Numbered from the stretch's first letter, positions 44,815 to 57,100 are shown. The stretch is DNA of 64,000 nt from Plutella xylostella (GCF_932276165.1 NC_063997.1:3110001-3174000); one strand, 5' to 3'. Translations and numbers: made by a program. The notes: generated by a model not told the origin, from the sequence alone.

Positions 44815-45108
44815 TGGATAGAGGCTAGATAAAGAAAGCCGAGGATAGAGTGTTGCGGCGCTCTTTGCGAGAGGCCTAAAGGGCCGTCTATATAGGTCTC
44901 CACAGGGGAGGAAATCTCGACGATACTATCGCCGTATAACGCATTCCTATAAACTCTCATAGAAGGTCTCCACACGGTTATATTTAGATATATAGCAGAG
45001 TGGTTGATTGCGTTGAAATGTATAAGTAACTATAATCGTCGCGATTGTCTCGCCTGTGGAGACCGCCCGCCCCTATGTCTAGCAGGGGACGATTATGGGC
45101 TGACAATG
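44815..45108 (+). mobile_element. RTE-like LINE tail split by a MITE
   Basis: AAGCCGAGGATAGAGTGTTG, CGGCGCTCTTTGCGAGAGGC and, after an interruption, CCTATGTCTAGCAGGGGACG, ATTATGGGCTGACAATGATG reproduce the last part of the LINE also seen at 34880-36122. The interruption at 44880-45063 is a separate element. Confidence 0.75.
44880..45063. mobile_element. MITE nested in a LINE tail
   Basis: The insert separates GAGAGGCCTA from CCTATGTC. CCTA on both sides suggests a 3-4 bp duplication. Ends carry TAGGTCTCCACAGG and, inverted, CGGTCTCCACAGGCG. The interior GACGATACTATCGCCGTATA is shared with a decayed relative near 38195. Confidence 0.7.
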
Positions 45109-46451
45109 ATGTTTTGAAAAGTATTTTTCTAAGAAAATCTATTCTTGCATTAACACCATTTACCAAACATTTCAGATAAGGCGATATCGGATCCTCATAA
45201 AGTTCTTTGAAAACTGTTTATGGAGCTCGTAAAATAAGATATATCGTTCGCTACATTATGTCGCAGATAGGGAAATTACCCCTTTGACGAGAATTTGGGA
45301 TCACATGAGTGCATTCGCTCTTAATTCGTAAGGTATTAGTGTCATATTTGATATGTTTCGCCCATTGTTAATTTGGGCATTCAATATATTCGATACTTAC
45401 CACTTTGGTAGAACAGACATTTTTAGTAGAATTAGTTAATTAATTTAAGCTTTAAAAGTTACCAATTTGAAACTGATGACAAATAATATATACCGATACG
45501 TGGACACTTACCTTTATGGAGGTAGGTATGGGCACTTAATGATATGGTTGTGACTCTAGGGAGACTTTGTGACGCTAAAGTCGCTAACTAATTACCTACT
45601 CATTTATACTGCCCTCTAATTATGGTACTGTCACACGTGTAGAATTACATACAGGGTTGCCCAAGAAGTTATGGTCCAAACAAAACAGGGTGATAACTAA
45701 CTAACTAACTTTCAGTTCTTTAGGCCTTCTTCTGCACGAAAAGTTCAAAATTTATTTTGGGGTCGTTTAATTGTTGTCAGCATTTTGCAAGTGGAACTGT
45801 TTCTTTGCCCGTGAATTTATAAGTACACCTTATAAGTACCTACGTAGGTAACTATACAGCAAGGAGGGATGGCGGGGTGGCTATCTTGGGAAAATAAACT
45901 TAGATGTCTTATAAAGGATTTATTAAAACGTGTTATTAATATTTTAATAATGAATTGTAGGTATTATACTTAGTTAAACAGAATGCAGCGCTGCAGGTAT
46001 AATTAAAGGTTGTATGTAACCTGCTTAATTAATTATTTCTATAGAACGACGCTCTAGGTTCTAGGTAGTCTAGGTCCTTTGAGTGCACAGTTCCGGACTA
46101 CAGTCTACGCAGTAAGGTGGGTACTTTATCTACCCGCCTTATCAATTTTGAATCCTATTTTGAGTTAAATCCTTAAAGTAATTTAGTTTTAACATATTAT
46201 TTTCATCTGCAAATGGGCTGTGCTGGTGAGAGTTTAAATAAAATTCTTACTAAATTTATCTAAGAACCAAATAAGCTCATTGACAAAATACCTATAAAGT
46301 AAAATAGGTACCTATAGGTTTCTAAACGTACTTACCTCACTATCTTGCATGAAAATGCTCCCTACATTTTATATCTAAGTAGATTTTTAATAATGAAATC
46401 CTCTCTATTCAAATAAAACCCTAACCATAACAGAAAATATTTTTTTTGCAG
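45109..46451. other. Noncoding stretch upstream of the SDR gene
   Basis: No coding sequence recognised. It should contain part of the 5'-UTR intron of the SDR gene, because a polypyrimidine tract and CAG acceptor end at 46451. A partial MITE end is visible near 45780-45815. The first exon and promoter could not be located. Confidence 0.5.
46439..46451 (+). other. Splice acceptor before the SDR start codon
   Basis: A run of ten or so T residues followed by GCAG ends 41 bp before the ATG. No other ATG lies between. This suggests that the gene begins with at least one noncoding exon further upstream. Confidence 0.6.
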
Positions 46452-46492
46452 GCAGCATAAAAAAGGTACATTTCTCACCGCAAGAGTCCACC

Positions 46493-47263
46493 ATGAGCTT
46501 CAAGGGCAAGGTGGTGATCGTGACGGGCGCGTCATCAGGCATCGGCGCCGCCACCGCGCGCCAGCTGGCTACTGCTGGAGCAGACCTGGTGGCCGTGGGC
46601 CGCAACCAGAACCACCTCAACCAGGTCGCCATGGACTGCGCGACCCTCGGCAAGATGCCCCTCCTCGTCGTCGCTGACCTCACCAAAAAGGACGACGTCA
46701 AACGCGTCATCGACAACACCATCAATCAATACGGGAAACTTGATGTGCTCATAAACTGCGCTGGCTTCGGATCCCTCGCCTACTTCGACACTGAAGACGC
46801 TATGAAAGACTTCGACCGCACCATGGATTTAAACCTTCGCGCTGTCGTCAACTTGACCCACGCCGCTGAACCCCATCTAGCGGCGACTAAAGGCAACGTG
46901 GTGAACGTGTCTAGCGTGGCTGCTATTAACAACATGGCCGCTGAATGGCCGAACCTATGGTCCTACTGCGTGGCCAAGGCTGGGGTAGACCAGTTCACTA
47001 GATGCATCGCTTGGGTGCTCGCGCCGAAAGAGATACGGGTTAACAGCGTCAACCCAGGGCCTGTCAGGACAAGGTTTTTGGAGAATGTCGGCTGTAAGGA
47101 CATCGAGCAGCAGTGCTTGGAGAAGCTGGCTGGCCACACGGTGCTGAACAGAGTGTCAGAGGCTGAGGAGGTGGCTGATGTCATAGTGTTTCTGGCCAGT
47201 GACAAAGCCAAGGGTGTGACTGGCGCCAGCTGGTTGGTCGATAACGGATATGATCTGTGTTGA
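46493..47263 (+). CDS. Short-chain dehydrogenase/reductase, 256 aa
   Basis: Classical SDR of the insect 3-oxoacyl-ACP-reductase/L-xylulose-reductase-like group; it should use NAD(P)(H) to oxidise or reduce an alcohol/carbonyl substrate that I cannot name. The cofactor-binding TGASSGIG is at 11-18, NCAG at 88-91, the structural asparagine at 114, the serine block NVSS at 138-141, and the catalytic YxxxK is Y158/K162 (YCVAK). PGPVRT follows at 188-193. The spacing from the second serine to the tyrosine is 17 residues, about four longer than usual, because of an AEWPNLW stretch. Length fits the family. The start ATG has a strong context (GTCCACCATGAGC). The coding region has no intron and a far higher GC third-position content than its surroundings. 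No signal peptide or peroxisomal end, so probably cytosolic. Confidence 0.95.
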   Translation: MSFKGKVVIVTGASSGIGAATARQLATAGADLVAVGRNQNHLNQVAMDCATLGKMPLLVVADLTKKDDVKRVIDNTINQYGKLDVLINCAGFGSLAYFDTEDAMKDFDRTMDLNLRAVVNLTHAAEPHLAATKGNVVNVSSVAAINNMAAEWPNLWSYCVAKAGVDQFTRCIAWVLAPKEIRVNSVNPGPVRTRFLENVGCKDIEQQCLEKLAGHTVLNRVSEAEEVADVIVFLASDKAKGVTGASWLVDNGYDLC

Positions 47264-47326
47264 TCTGCTGATTGGCATATATAAAGATAATCTCTGCTTT
47301 TCACATTGTTAAAATGTAGTTTCTAG

Positions 47327-47332
47327 ATTAAA
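47327..47332 (+). promoter_or_regulatory. Possible polyadenylation signal ATTAAA of the SDR gene
   Basis: ATTAAA lies 64 bp after the stop codon. It is the commonest variant of AATAAA, and no AATAAA is nearer. The call depends on position only. Confidence 0.4.
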
Positions 47333-48148
47333 ACAGATTTTGTTCAGTAATTTCTTATAAGGCTTATTATTTTCGAAGCGATTAATGAAGGGCGACTAGT
47401 TAAGTATGACTTCGATATGGCAATTAATAGCAACAGTAGGATAGCGGTGGGGTTGGTAGATGTACCGAATACCCTGTAAGTATAAAACATGCTTCTACAT
47501 GTTATGTATCTTGTTAAAAACGGCTAGCGAGCGGGGCACTATGCCGCACGAGGCACGAGGCTACAATGATTTACCTAAAAAGCAATCATAGCCGCCAGCA
47601 CTAGATTAAAAAGGAATTGCAATTTAACTCTTCGTACAAAATTAATATTCGTTTGTAGCACAGATTACGCGGGCCCAGAAAAGAGCAGTTTTTTGGTAGA
47701 CTTTTAATAAATTTCAAGCTGAAGTAGGGATTTAATTTCGCGCTGTCACAGGCAGAGCCGCGGGTTTCTATACTGCAAATAAAAGATAGAGGGAATTGTG
47801 GAACCTAAAAGTGGTAGGTATAAGTACCTAATTACATTTAGTTCTGCTCGGAGGCTTATGTACCTTAAGCCCAATTTCAACATTGAAGAATAAGTACTCG
47901 TAGGTATAATCCAAGAACAAGTTGACGTATGACGTTGTTATTCTCGGAATAGCATTAAGTATTTCTTCAATGGTGGAATCGCGGGCGTTAGTAGATAAAT
48001 TATGGGCTTTTCAAAACAAAATGTTTCATGAACAGCATTATCACTATGTTGATAACTTGATACTAACTTGATACAATACTTGATATACTTAACAATAAAA
48101 ATAAAACCTGGGTAATATGGTCCAAGAAAATTTCATCAAATTTGGCAA
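47333..48148. other. Noncoding stretch
   Basis: No gene or clear repeat recognised. Confidence 0.45.
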
Positions 48149-48369
48149 GTACGGTGGCCTGCGCCTAAAAGTATACAGGCGGAGTTTTTAAAATAGCGAT
48201 CTCAAGCTTAGGTACATGCTGTTCAAGCACATCCACATAAACACCACTGCTACACACATCACACACAACACGTCCCCGGATTTATAACAGATGTAGCTGG
48301 TCCCTTCATCATCAGGGATCGCTATTTTAAAAACTCCGCCTGTATACTTTTAGGCGCAGGCCACCGTAC
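48149..48369. mobile_element. Foldback element with 53-bp perfect inverted ends
   Basis: Positions 48149-48201 are exactly inverted at 48317-48369. The outer bases GTAC may be a 4-bp target duplication, after which the ends read GGTGGCCTGCGCCTAAAAGT. The 115-bp centre has no open frame. Identity of the arms implies recent insertion or correction. Confidence 0.88.
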
Positions 48370-49295
48370 CTATGCAGGAAGCAGGCAGGAAGTTAACACC
48401 CTATGTGTTACTAGGTACTTTTTATAGTTTTTATCCCGAAATCCCCACGGGAAAGCTTTTAAGGGCGGCTCGAGGGCAACAGCTAGATATGTCAATAAAA
48501 ACGGATAGCGGTTTCAAAAGTGCCTTGTTCAGAAGGTAGTGAAAGGAAAGTTTAGGGCTTTCTTCACTTAACTAGTCCCTTGGAAACTTAGTTCGTACAT
48601 CTTAATGTAGTTTTGTGTACCAAAAGGGGAATAAGTAGTTAAAAGTTTTATGAATGCTAATGGTCACGCTAAAAGGGTGAGAGGTATTATAGTAAGTAGT
48701 TATAATAAGTGCACGTTTTAAGAAACTCTTAATGGTAGGTATTCACAAGCTCATCACCAACACAAACGGCGTTAGAGTGAGGCAGCGGTGTGAGTCCGAC
48801 GATATAACTAGAAGTTATTTTTTTTTTCAGTTCACCTGGAATTGAGTGAAATCATACAAAAAATTGCCAGACAACGTCATTAATAAGTTAGCCTTTTGCA
48901 TTTAGAAGTATATTGGTATGGTCTCTGGAACTTTTTATTTGCTCGGGAGTGTGTTATATGGAGAAACCACGCTTAATTAAGTAGTAATTAATTAAACTTA
49001 CTTATTAGGTACCTAAGTACTGAAATGAAAACAATTTTTAATTTAAGGATCTAATTTTATTGAAGGTCTCAACTTGAAATAAGGTTTGCCTTTGGTACTA
49101 CGAATTACAAAACTATGGAGATAGATTAGGTACTTACGCTACATTCTAAGAAAATGTAGAGAAAAGGTTTCATTAGAATGAGGTATTTTCTTGGCATGGG
49201 AGTTGTAAACCAAGCTACTTATTACTCCTAAATGTTTCAGATCCAAGTACACTAAGCAGTAATGTGGTTTTACATACTTATTAATTTAAACATAC
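48370..49295. other. Noncoding stretch
   Basis: No gene recognised. A decayed relative of the CACTCACGGGCAATGAAAA MITE seems present near 48850-48955. Confidence 0.45.
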
Positions 49296-49632
49296 AGGAG
49301 TCTACACACCAAACCCGCCGACCCGCCGACACAGCCCGGCGGCTTGGTGTCGGCGACTTTGTTTCAAGAATCATGTCGGCGACTCGTACCCGCGCGTGCA
49401 AGTCGGCGGCATGGCCGGCGACTTGCGTACGCGCACGCCCATTGCCTGCCGACACGTCCACGTTCGTACAACACTGCAATCACTAACTAAAAAAGTTGTA
49501 CTGATTTCTTGCCGCCGACTAACTCACCGACACAGCCCCATGACACATGTTGGCGGGTTGGCGGGTTTGGGTCGCCGACACCAAGCCGCCGGGCTGTGTC
49601 GGCGGGTCGGCGGGTTTGGTGTGTAGACTCCT
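49296..49632. mobile_element. GC-rich MITE with 62-bp perfect inverted ends
   Basis: Positions 49296-49357 are exactly inverted at 49571-49632. They begin AGGAGTCTACACACCAAACC. The 337-bp element is saturated with GTCGGCGAC / CCGCCGAC motifs, in the arms and in the centre. Open frames across it are products of this GC-rich repeat. The target duplication is unclear; AACAT near both edges is a candidate. Confidence 0.9.
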
Positions 49633-50108
49633 TAACATTTTGCCTTCTTCACAAACTTTTTTAAGTACCTACCTACCTAGGTAACAAGACCTTCTACTGC
49701 AAATCTTTTAGGTAAGTAGTTAACTTGAATTACAACTCCGACTACTTATTATTACTAATATATTAAAATGAATAATTTGAAAGATACGTGATACACGTAA
49801 TATATATTAAAATTATATACAATATTAATGGAGAGGTAAGTGCTTATTAGTTAAAGTAGGTACTTTTTATTGGTGTATCTACCTTATTCTTTCGGAGTAT
49901 CATGTGTACCTAGTGAGTTTAAATTACACTACAGTACATATCATATATTACGGTAGGTGTGTCGTAAATATATGTATATAGATAGGTAGTTACAGATGTA
50001 TTTACCTAACACTATTCTCATTAAGTATCACATATTTTCAATTCTACGGTCGTAGTCGTTTAGATTGCACTGGAAGAGTAATTTAAGTCATTTTTTTTCA
50101 CATCACAG

Positions 50109-50215
50109 TGGGGTCACTCTCTAAATCGAAGAACGAACAAATATTTTCACGCAATCGGCTCGCCTTAATACAACGAGATAGAGCCGTGGTTCGCGCAGCG
50201 CCCCCAAGCTTGGGA
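50109..50215 (-). repeat. GTCACTCT-family repeat
   Basis: GGGGTCACTCTCTAAATCGA, AGAACGAACAAAT, CACGCAATCGGCTCGCCTTA, ATACAACGAGATAGAGCCGT and GGTTCGCGCAG follow the family order. It gives the clearest GGTCACTCT end among the copies. Confidence 0.65.
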
Positions 50216-50414
50216 AAAAGAGGAGAATAGAAAATATGCATGTGTTTTTTTATATTTTCATTCGATAGTTTACATCGCTGTAAAAACAACGCCTAAAAAA
50301 GTAATTTAAAGTATTAAAAAATACTAATCTCGTTCGTTGGTCGGTGTAGGGAGTGATCCCCCAGTTGCGTCGCTTGAGAGTCGCGTCGTCGTCGTGTGAG
50401 AGCTAGTTTGATCA

Positions 50415-50548
50415 GGCCCTGTAGCACGGGGCTCTATTAAGACGTGACAAGGGTTCTCCGTCGCGCTCGCTCTTGAGGCTTCGCGATGTGAGTGAGCGCG
50501 ATGCAAAACTCTTGTCACGTCTTAAATGCGCCCCGTACTAGCCCTTCT
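50415..50548 (-). mobile_element. 134-bp palindromic element, copy 2
   Basis: Inverted relative to the copies at 39044 and 61779. On the minus strand it starts AGAAGGGCTAGTACGGGGCG and ends CCCCGTGCTACAGGGCC. Arms with TTAAGACGTGACAAG and its inverse pair around a short spacer. Confidence 0.9.
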
Positions 50549-53500
50549 GATAAGTCTAATTTTAAGTAAGTAAGTACCTGATAATTTATGAATTAGTTGC
50601 TGAAAGTGAAATAAATATTTACTTAATATGTTTTTAACATTGGGTAAATATTATTATACTAACTTACTATCGATTGAATAGATAAGGCAGATTGCATTGC
50701 TCATTAAAACAGTTTTAGATTACGTTCTTATTAATAAAAACATCTCATTTAACTAAAGTAAAACAAACGCAATAAGTAAGTTGATTATAAGCTGCTACTT
50801 TATAATTATAAAAACGACTATGGATGTAACTGACTGTAACCTATTTATATTTTTGGTAGATACAAACTAAAAAAACTAAAATTTCAGATCAATTTGTTGC
50901 TGAGTAAAACCAATGCCTGTTCACGATCTACACTACACGTTATGAGATTCGGTGACGATGTGTCCGTGAAACGTGCAAAATAAAACAAGGTGAAATAAAT
51001 TTAAAAATAATTTACTAAGACATGCACACAGCTACAAGTGGTATTAACGCTAGAGGTGCGGTGAATACATTTTATACCCGTTTCTTTCGATCACTCTCGT
51101 AAGTGCCAAACACACAAATGGCAACAACAGTTTACAGCATAGCTACTTAGAGTGCAGTTGTATATCAAATAGTGGCTTACCAAAGTTAGAACAGAGGCTG
51201 TGTGATTTTGAAAATTTGGGTCAAAACTATTCAATGCATAATTTTTGTTTGTTTGTTCATTTAAAACACTAATGGGGATCTTAAGCAACTCATAGTAGCC
51301 ATACATTCACAGGAGATTGTTTGTTACCAATATAATTTTAAAGATTTCGCATACATTTTTAAAAAAACCTGTGGCTGTCAGCAGATAATAATTATAGTCG
51401 TACAAGACTTAATTATACAAAAATATATTTTAAATAAAACTGTCGTACATGCTGAACCTTCTCAAATTGAAACAGTTGATAGTTTTAACAAATAACTTAC
51501 GTATACTAATAACTAGTAAGGTAGGTAGGTAGGTCGGTACTTTATGAGTAGTACTCTAAAATGAAAATTGGCTAATAAGGATAACACTTAGCTGTTCTTA
51601 CTTGGACAGTACAAGGTTATGAAGAAAATTTACTACAAAACTAACATTATATACAAATCATAATAATTATTCGAAAGCAATACTAAGTTCAACAAAAAAA
51701 ATACAATTCAAAAAACACTATAAATTCGAAAATATACTAGAAACTAGTAAGAATACAAAAACTAGTGATGTAATAGCGTGATGGTTTAGTTCGGCAATCA
51801 CTATTGTTATTATAAGCATTCAAATATAATTAACTACTCAAAGTAATATCACAAATGATACATTGTATTATTCATAGAAATTTAATGTAAGTTTGTCATG
51901 TACTTATATGTGTGTGAGATATAATAGGTAGCCTGTTTGTAATATGTAATCATTTACGTATGACATAGTTTATAAATAACATAAATATGAATTGTTCATA
52001 CATACATTGGGTCAAGTATAACAGGCACAGTATGATAATTTAGGGTGAACATTAGGTATAGTTACTACTTAAAAGTATTAATCTTAATCATAATAATTCT
52101 TCTATCCTCATCTTCTACAACTAAATCTAAGAGAACTCTTCAACTCTCGTTTTTGGTAATTGAAATCGAATCTAGCTTAGGTAAAAATAACTCAAAATAC
52201 TAACAGTATTCAAGATATTTATGCAAATATTGACTGAAGAATATAGCCCGAGCACTCACACAGTTTAAAAATAAATTTCTGTGCTATAGTAAGATAGAGT
52301 CTCATTCAGCCTTCAGTGAATTAATAACTCCTACAAATATAGTATGGGAAGATCTTTTTATTCACCGGCAGTCTTTGGTAATTCAATCGATGAATTTAAT
52401 ATTATATTCACTACTACTCATTACTGGGAGCTTAAGGCATACATAATAATTATTACAAGTTCGAAACATTATAGGAAGGACAGATTTCGTTTTCAATAAC
52501 TTTTTTTTGATATCTTCACTTGATTGGCAGTGCGTTTTGGGGGTGTTATTCTCACCAACCAAAAGCTTACATTACTTACTCTTTCAATATACATAAATAG
52601 TTTTTATTTATATAATTAATTTACTTGAGTGAATCAACTTGAAAATTATAAGGGCACGTCCAGAGATTAGAGTCCATATTAGACTGAAACTAAGATGCAA
52701 AGTTTTTGATATAACTTTCGACTTCGATTTTTTTATAGGGGGGCTCTTAACGTCTCATTACAGTATTTTGTTCAGTGAAAGTCTCGACAGTTGACATATA
52801 CAAGAATTTCGTATTATTGGAAGATATTTTATGCCTAATCCAGACTCACGCCGAGAGTTCTCGCGTTCTCGGTAAACCATCCACACTCACGGTGTGGTCT
52901 CACTTGTGTTCTCGTCGCTATCCGGCATGGACGTCGACTTTGGTGCAGCTGCTATATTATTGTGTGCATTAGCGCGAGAACGATAGAGAGTGTGATGTCA
53001 TTCTCTTTCTCGCCCGTGAAATCGCTTTGTCTCGGGCTAAAACACCGACACTGATCGGAGAATACCCGAGCGAGAGAACGAGAAGGCGAGAAACTCATCA
53101 CAATTTCGCGTCTCGGATGTTCTCGTATCTTCTCGGCGTGAGTCTGGATGAGGCATTAGTATATCATGTCAAGTACTTGCATTTTTAAAATGCTATTTTA
53201 CTTGTGATGGTTCAGTAATGGAATTCCGTGTATAATTCTGGGAAACATAGTCCACTTAGGACGCACCCTTATTCTCTAGTAGCGATGACTGTTTAGAATA
53301 ATACATGATTTCGTAACGTCTTAAGCTTAGATTGACTTTAATATAGCCTCTTCGATAGCCGACACTCCTTTCTCACGAAGTATCTTAAAAATGCACTCAA
53401 TGAATAATGTTATAATATTCTAGGAAATCTTATAGTGAACTTTTACAACCGTCATGTCTCACTGCCAAACTATGTAGTGCAGTAATATTCCCATCATCTA

Positions 53501-53957
53501 GTAGCTTATTGCTTTATATCGTGGACATTCTACATAACTCTTAACACCATTCCATTAATTTACCATCCATATTACTGCCAAGTTTGAAATTCTAGTTAAC
53601 CTTAATATTAAGAAAACCTATTGTTTTAAACACCATTTTGGTCAAGTACGTCAATGTGCGTACTTTAATACTATTTCATTTGCATTTTTTGTCTACTTTT
53701 AGTGTTTGCCAGTTGGCAACACTGTCGATTGTCCGAAAGTCTTGCACAATCCTCATCAATTTATGCTCATAGTTTTGTCCAGTATCGTCGACACTTCGCC
53801 GCGCATTCAAAAACGTACCTAAACGTGTAGGCACTATGCTCTTGAACACAATGTAAGCAATGTCGCACAGTATATTTCCGTCTCCCTCCCACTCGCATCT
53901 GTTCCATAGGAAAGAGCGTGACGTCACTCTTGCGAGCTCTTATCTCGTCTCATCACT
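50549..53957. other. Noncoding stretch 3' of the transporter gene
   Basis: AT-rich with no coding frame supported. Part of it next to 53957 must be 3' UTR of the transporter on the minus strand, but I could not identify its polyadenylation site. A MITE sits at 52831-53156. Confidence 0.5.
52831..53156. mobile_element. MITE with CCAGACTCACGCCGAGA ends
   Basis: ATGCCTAATCCAGACTCACG on the left pairs with ATGCCTCATCCAGACTCACG from the right, and CCGAGA continues inward. The interior is crowded with TCTCG / CGAGA motifs on both strands, so large parts can fold. No transposase frame. Confidence 0.82.
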
Positions 53958-54166
53958 TTATATCGGCATCTTACCGTTGGCTTGTACCGTTTGTATCGTT
54001 CCGTTCATGTTTTCGCTTGTCTCCGTCTTCTGTTTCCTCATCTGGTTGTACCGGCGCGCCTGGCTGTAGACAGGTAACACCACCAGGATCACTCCCGACA
54101 GGGCTATGAAGATCCCAGACAGGTAGAACGACAGGTCGTAGGTGCCTGTCACGTCGTAGATCCAGC
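53958..54166 (-). CDS. SLC16-like gene, coding exon 5 with stop
   Basis: Encodes GWIYDVTGTYDLSFYLSG, the last membrane segment (IFIALSGVILVVLPVY) and a polar C-terminal tail ending NGKMPI. Acceptor ATTTCCAG|GCTGG at 54167. Stop TAA at 53960-53958. Confidence 0.92.
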
Positions 54167-57100
54167 CTGGAAATGAAATACGGAAGGGTTAGTAAGGTGT
54201 CGGGGAGGTTGCAGGGGGCTACAGCGTTTCGAGGTTAGCGAAGTACTATAAATACTTAAATGTGCTGTATTTATGTTGGAGCAATCTAATTTGGTTCTAT
54301 AGTAAGATTTGGCTTGACTAATCTAGAGCGCTCGTTTGCTAGCAGACATCGACAGTGTGTTGACCAACACCATCACAAAATGGATTAATCTCCAAAGGCT
54401 CCATTTATTTCAGTAATAAACGCTTCTTTTTTTAGCGTGTCGGTGAAAAAAATAGACGGTTAGTTACCATAGTGAAAGGATTACCCAGGTAGAATAGTGT
54501 CAATCGCTGAATACCCAGGGTGCGCAGGACGTATATAAAGTACATATCATACGCCACTCGGGAAGGCTCTCTTCGTACCCACTATCACCAACGCTACTAA
54601 TTAGCACTCAAATAAAGCCTCCATTATCCACCCCCAGCCCTATCTACCGTCCACCCTAAAAACTACCCAACAAACTCACCTCCCAACGGCGGTCCAACCA
54701 AATTAGCCAGCCCCTGTATCAGCAGCAGCAAGCCGTATGCGTTCGTAAACTTCTCCAGCGTGATCTGTTCCACCAGTATTATACTCGTCAGAGAGTAGTT
54801 GGCAGCTATGAATGCTCCAAACGCGCCCGAGGCAGACCCGAGTGTCCAATAGGAGGTGAGTAGGGGGAGTATTCCGGTGACCACTCCGCAGAGAACCATG
54901 CAGAATGCGTAGATCATGCTCGGGTTTGCGCACTCCCAGTCGCCTACCCAGCCGAGGAGGATCTGGAATGGGAGAATAGTGGGGTTATAAAAAGATTCAG
55001 ACACGTAGGTATACAGTCGTAATTCGGATTTTCAATTTTATTCATAAGTTGATTAAATACCTAACTGAAACGTATTACCTAAGTAAATTAGGTTTCTAAA
55101 ATAGCATTCATTTTTAAAAACATTCAGACACAGTCATGCAGTCGTAATTAGGATTTTCAATTCAATTTTATTCAGAAGTTGATTAAATACCTTACTGAAA
55201 CGTATTACCTAAGTAAAACAGGTTTCTGAAATCGCAATCATTTTTAAAAACATAAATACTTAAGTATTAAATTTATAAAAAAGACAGTGTAAATAAATCT
55301 GAACATAAGTGAATAGAGCTACAAATGAATTTCCGGCGACGATCAGATAATTATACACAAAGCATGTAAGTAGTATATAGTAGTTACTATTATAATAATG
55401 ATGAAGTGTCTATTTTTATAAACCTCGTAAAGTGTGCCACGTGGCACACGAGTCAGATAAATCGCGGTACAAAAGCCGTTATCTTTGTAACTGCTTATCA
55501 AATCACTGCCATCAGTGGGTCAAGTGAAGTGCCGGGTAATTACAATTTATCACCGTATTACGTAAATGATAAGGCTTAAAGTACCGCGTACGAAAAGGCC
55601 GTGATATTTTAAAGGTTGGCGGCTAGAAGGTATTCTAGTGTTTCGGTTAGTAACTGTGATTTAAAAAGGTTGATTGTTATCTTTGTTTTATCAAAAGTGC
55701 AGATAGTGTTTGAAAAAAACACGGGGAGCAATTAGACATCTTGATTTCTTACACAAATTATTATCAATGCTATAGGTATTAACTACCAAGTAAAATTCAG
55801 AGATATGAATGAGAGTAGATAGTAGCGGCCTCGTGCTAACCATATTTCACTATTAATTTCAATCACCCGACATTCAATAGATTCGTTTAAAATTTGCCGT
55901 ACATATGAGATTATTATTATAAAGTACCGAATTAATAACTATTCGTTTTTTTATGCTGTTATCATGATTGCTAGTTTATACACAACGCAGCGGCGGCGTT
56001 GGTTGTATCACTATAACACTATAAGGAAACAAATGACAGAAACTACATGTTACTCTTTCCGGTAAAAAGTACTGAACGTATGTTCACAAATTAACCGGCA
56101 TACAGTTACTTGAAACCCTGGATTAACCCATAAGGTATCTGTTTATCCCGGAATATTCACGACTATCTTTTTAATCTCGTGAGCATATTAATAGCCGTAA
56201 ATACACCTGAATGCCCTTTTCCTCTGTTTTAATCTTGTTTTTACAACGGTTGTCTGGAAGAGATAGCTTTTAGAGATAAGACCGTCATTTGTGCATCTCT
56301 GTTATTTAAGAAAGATTTCAGTTTGGTTTTTGGTGTGCAATTATTGTATTGTATAAAAAAGCGCACTCACCTCGCCAAACATGTTGACGATGCCGATGAT
56401 GGAGATCAGCATGGAGGACTGCTTCTCGTTGAAGCCCATGCCCAGCGCGTGGTCCGCCATGTACACATACGGCACGTCGTACCTGTGAAGAAATAACCAA
56501 ATAGGTATGAATAACTGGAGTATACAGGGTGTCTCATAAGTCAACGTCATGACGTGTAGTGATGATAGAGTGACCATAATAAAATATTGCAATATGACCT
56601 TATTATTCGAGATATCAACGCTTATTCCTAACAATAATCTCGCTACTTGAACATGATTGGGGCACTAATAGAAAAAAACAAGATATAGAAAAGTTTTATG
56701 TTTTAAAACGATATTACCTACTGAAATTCCTGTACCTCCTGTAAGTTGACTGGTTTAAAATTGACGTTGTGATATATACAAATTTCAAACTATTTGACAG
56801 GTACGTGAAGAGTCAAAACTCGTGCTTTTCAAAGCCAATTTTAACCTTTACAAGGTTAAAAATTTTATTACGGTCTATGAATTTATGTGTAAGAATTTAA
56901 TTATTTTTCAGCATTAAAATCACGATTTGTTTCTTCAGAATCAATATCAATACGCATAAACTTTATCTCTAATACATACGGTGTATATGACTAGAGATAA
57001 AGTTTATTCGTATCGTATTATTAATTGTACCTACTCAAATTAGTTAAAGGATCTAATGTCATTTATCTTTCACCCAGTCGTAGGTTGGCTGGAAGAAATT

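Noticed and set aside
46405..47304. Minus-strand frames opposite the SDR gene
   Set aside because: Antisense shadows of a high-GC coding region with no domain signal.
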